From positions 1 to 5,948 of the forward strand of contig JANLHD010000115.1 in the NCBI GenBank assembly GCA_024653865.1: a stretch of DNA of 5,948 nt, given 5' to 3'. Positions 5,904-5,948 of this stretch are shown here, piece after piece. Under the pieces are notes generated by a model that was not told where the DNA came from, made no database searches, and saw nothing but the letters and a program-made list of their open reading frames with translations. A program made the translations under genes and the position numbers. Positions within the stretch are counted from its first letter, which is position 1, and every line of letters starts with the position of its first letter. The DNA is from an archaeon. Lineage in GTDB: Archaea; Iainarchaeota; Iainarchaeia; Iainarchaeales; Iainarchaeaceae.

Positions 5904-5948
5904 TTCAAATATACTTGGAGTAAAAAGTTTATTGAACTCCAGATGTGG

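Noticed and set aside
4524..5948. The LAGLIDADG protein as an intein
   Set aside because: No splicing motifs: the C-terminus ends ARANS without a His-Asn pair and is followed by a stop, and no host protein frame continues into gatB.
1..5948. CRISPR array, insertion sequence ends, or C/D box RNA
   Set aside because: No regularly spaced repeats, no transposase or paired terminal repeats, and no properly spaced RUGAUGA/CUGA boxes were seen on either strand.

Overview
The window looks archaeal. The signs are a two-winged-helix regulator of a mainly archaeal type (COG3398-like), TATA-like boxes about 27 bp before start codons that lack a Shine-Dalgarno site, and runs of T at gene ends where terminators are expected. 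Gene ends are tight, and several products are small membrane proteins of unknown role. A small-genome archaeon (DPANN-like) is plausible, but nothing here fixes the phylum.

Layout, left to right. (1) The 3' part of an ABC-2 exporter permease (+ strand) enters from outside the window. (2) It converges on a two-gene unit on the minus strand: a four-segment membrane protein (1359-1769) followed, after 9 bases, by a two-winged-helix transcription regulator (825-1349). (3) A divergent intergenic region (1770-1952) carries TATA-like boxes. From it a small lipoprotein with a single HKD phospholipase D/nuclease domain is read rightwards (1953-2441). (4) An unrecognised small membrane protein (2460-2804, minus) converges on it. 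(5) The 283 bases at 2805-3087 hold no convincing protein gene. They contain a Shine-Dalgarno site, several T runs, a short perfect inverted repeat and, just after gatB, a tRNA-like fold with a canonical T arm. (6) gatB (3088-4494, minus) encodes the B subunit of the tRNA-dependent amidotransferase; no gatA or gatC is present. (7) Immediately upstream of gatB on the same strand is a LAGLIDADG-family protein (4524-5903, frame open to the window edge). It is visibly more AT-rich than the rest and is the best candidate for a transferred, selfish element.

Only two functional links are suggested by arrangement: the membrane protein and regulator probably form one unit (a membrane-linked one-component switch is possible), and the LAGLIDADG gene sits in the 5' flank of gatB. 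No complete new multi-gene system can be demonstrated. The items most worth checking are the tRNA-like element, the LAGLIDADG protein with its large unexplained N-terminal region, and the membrane protein/regulator pair.
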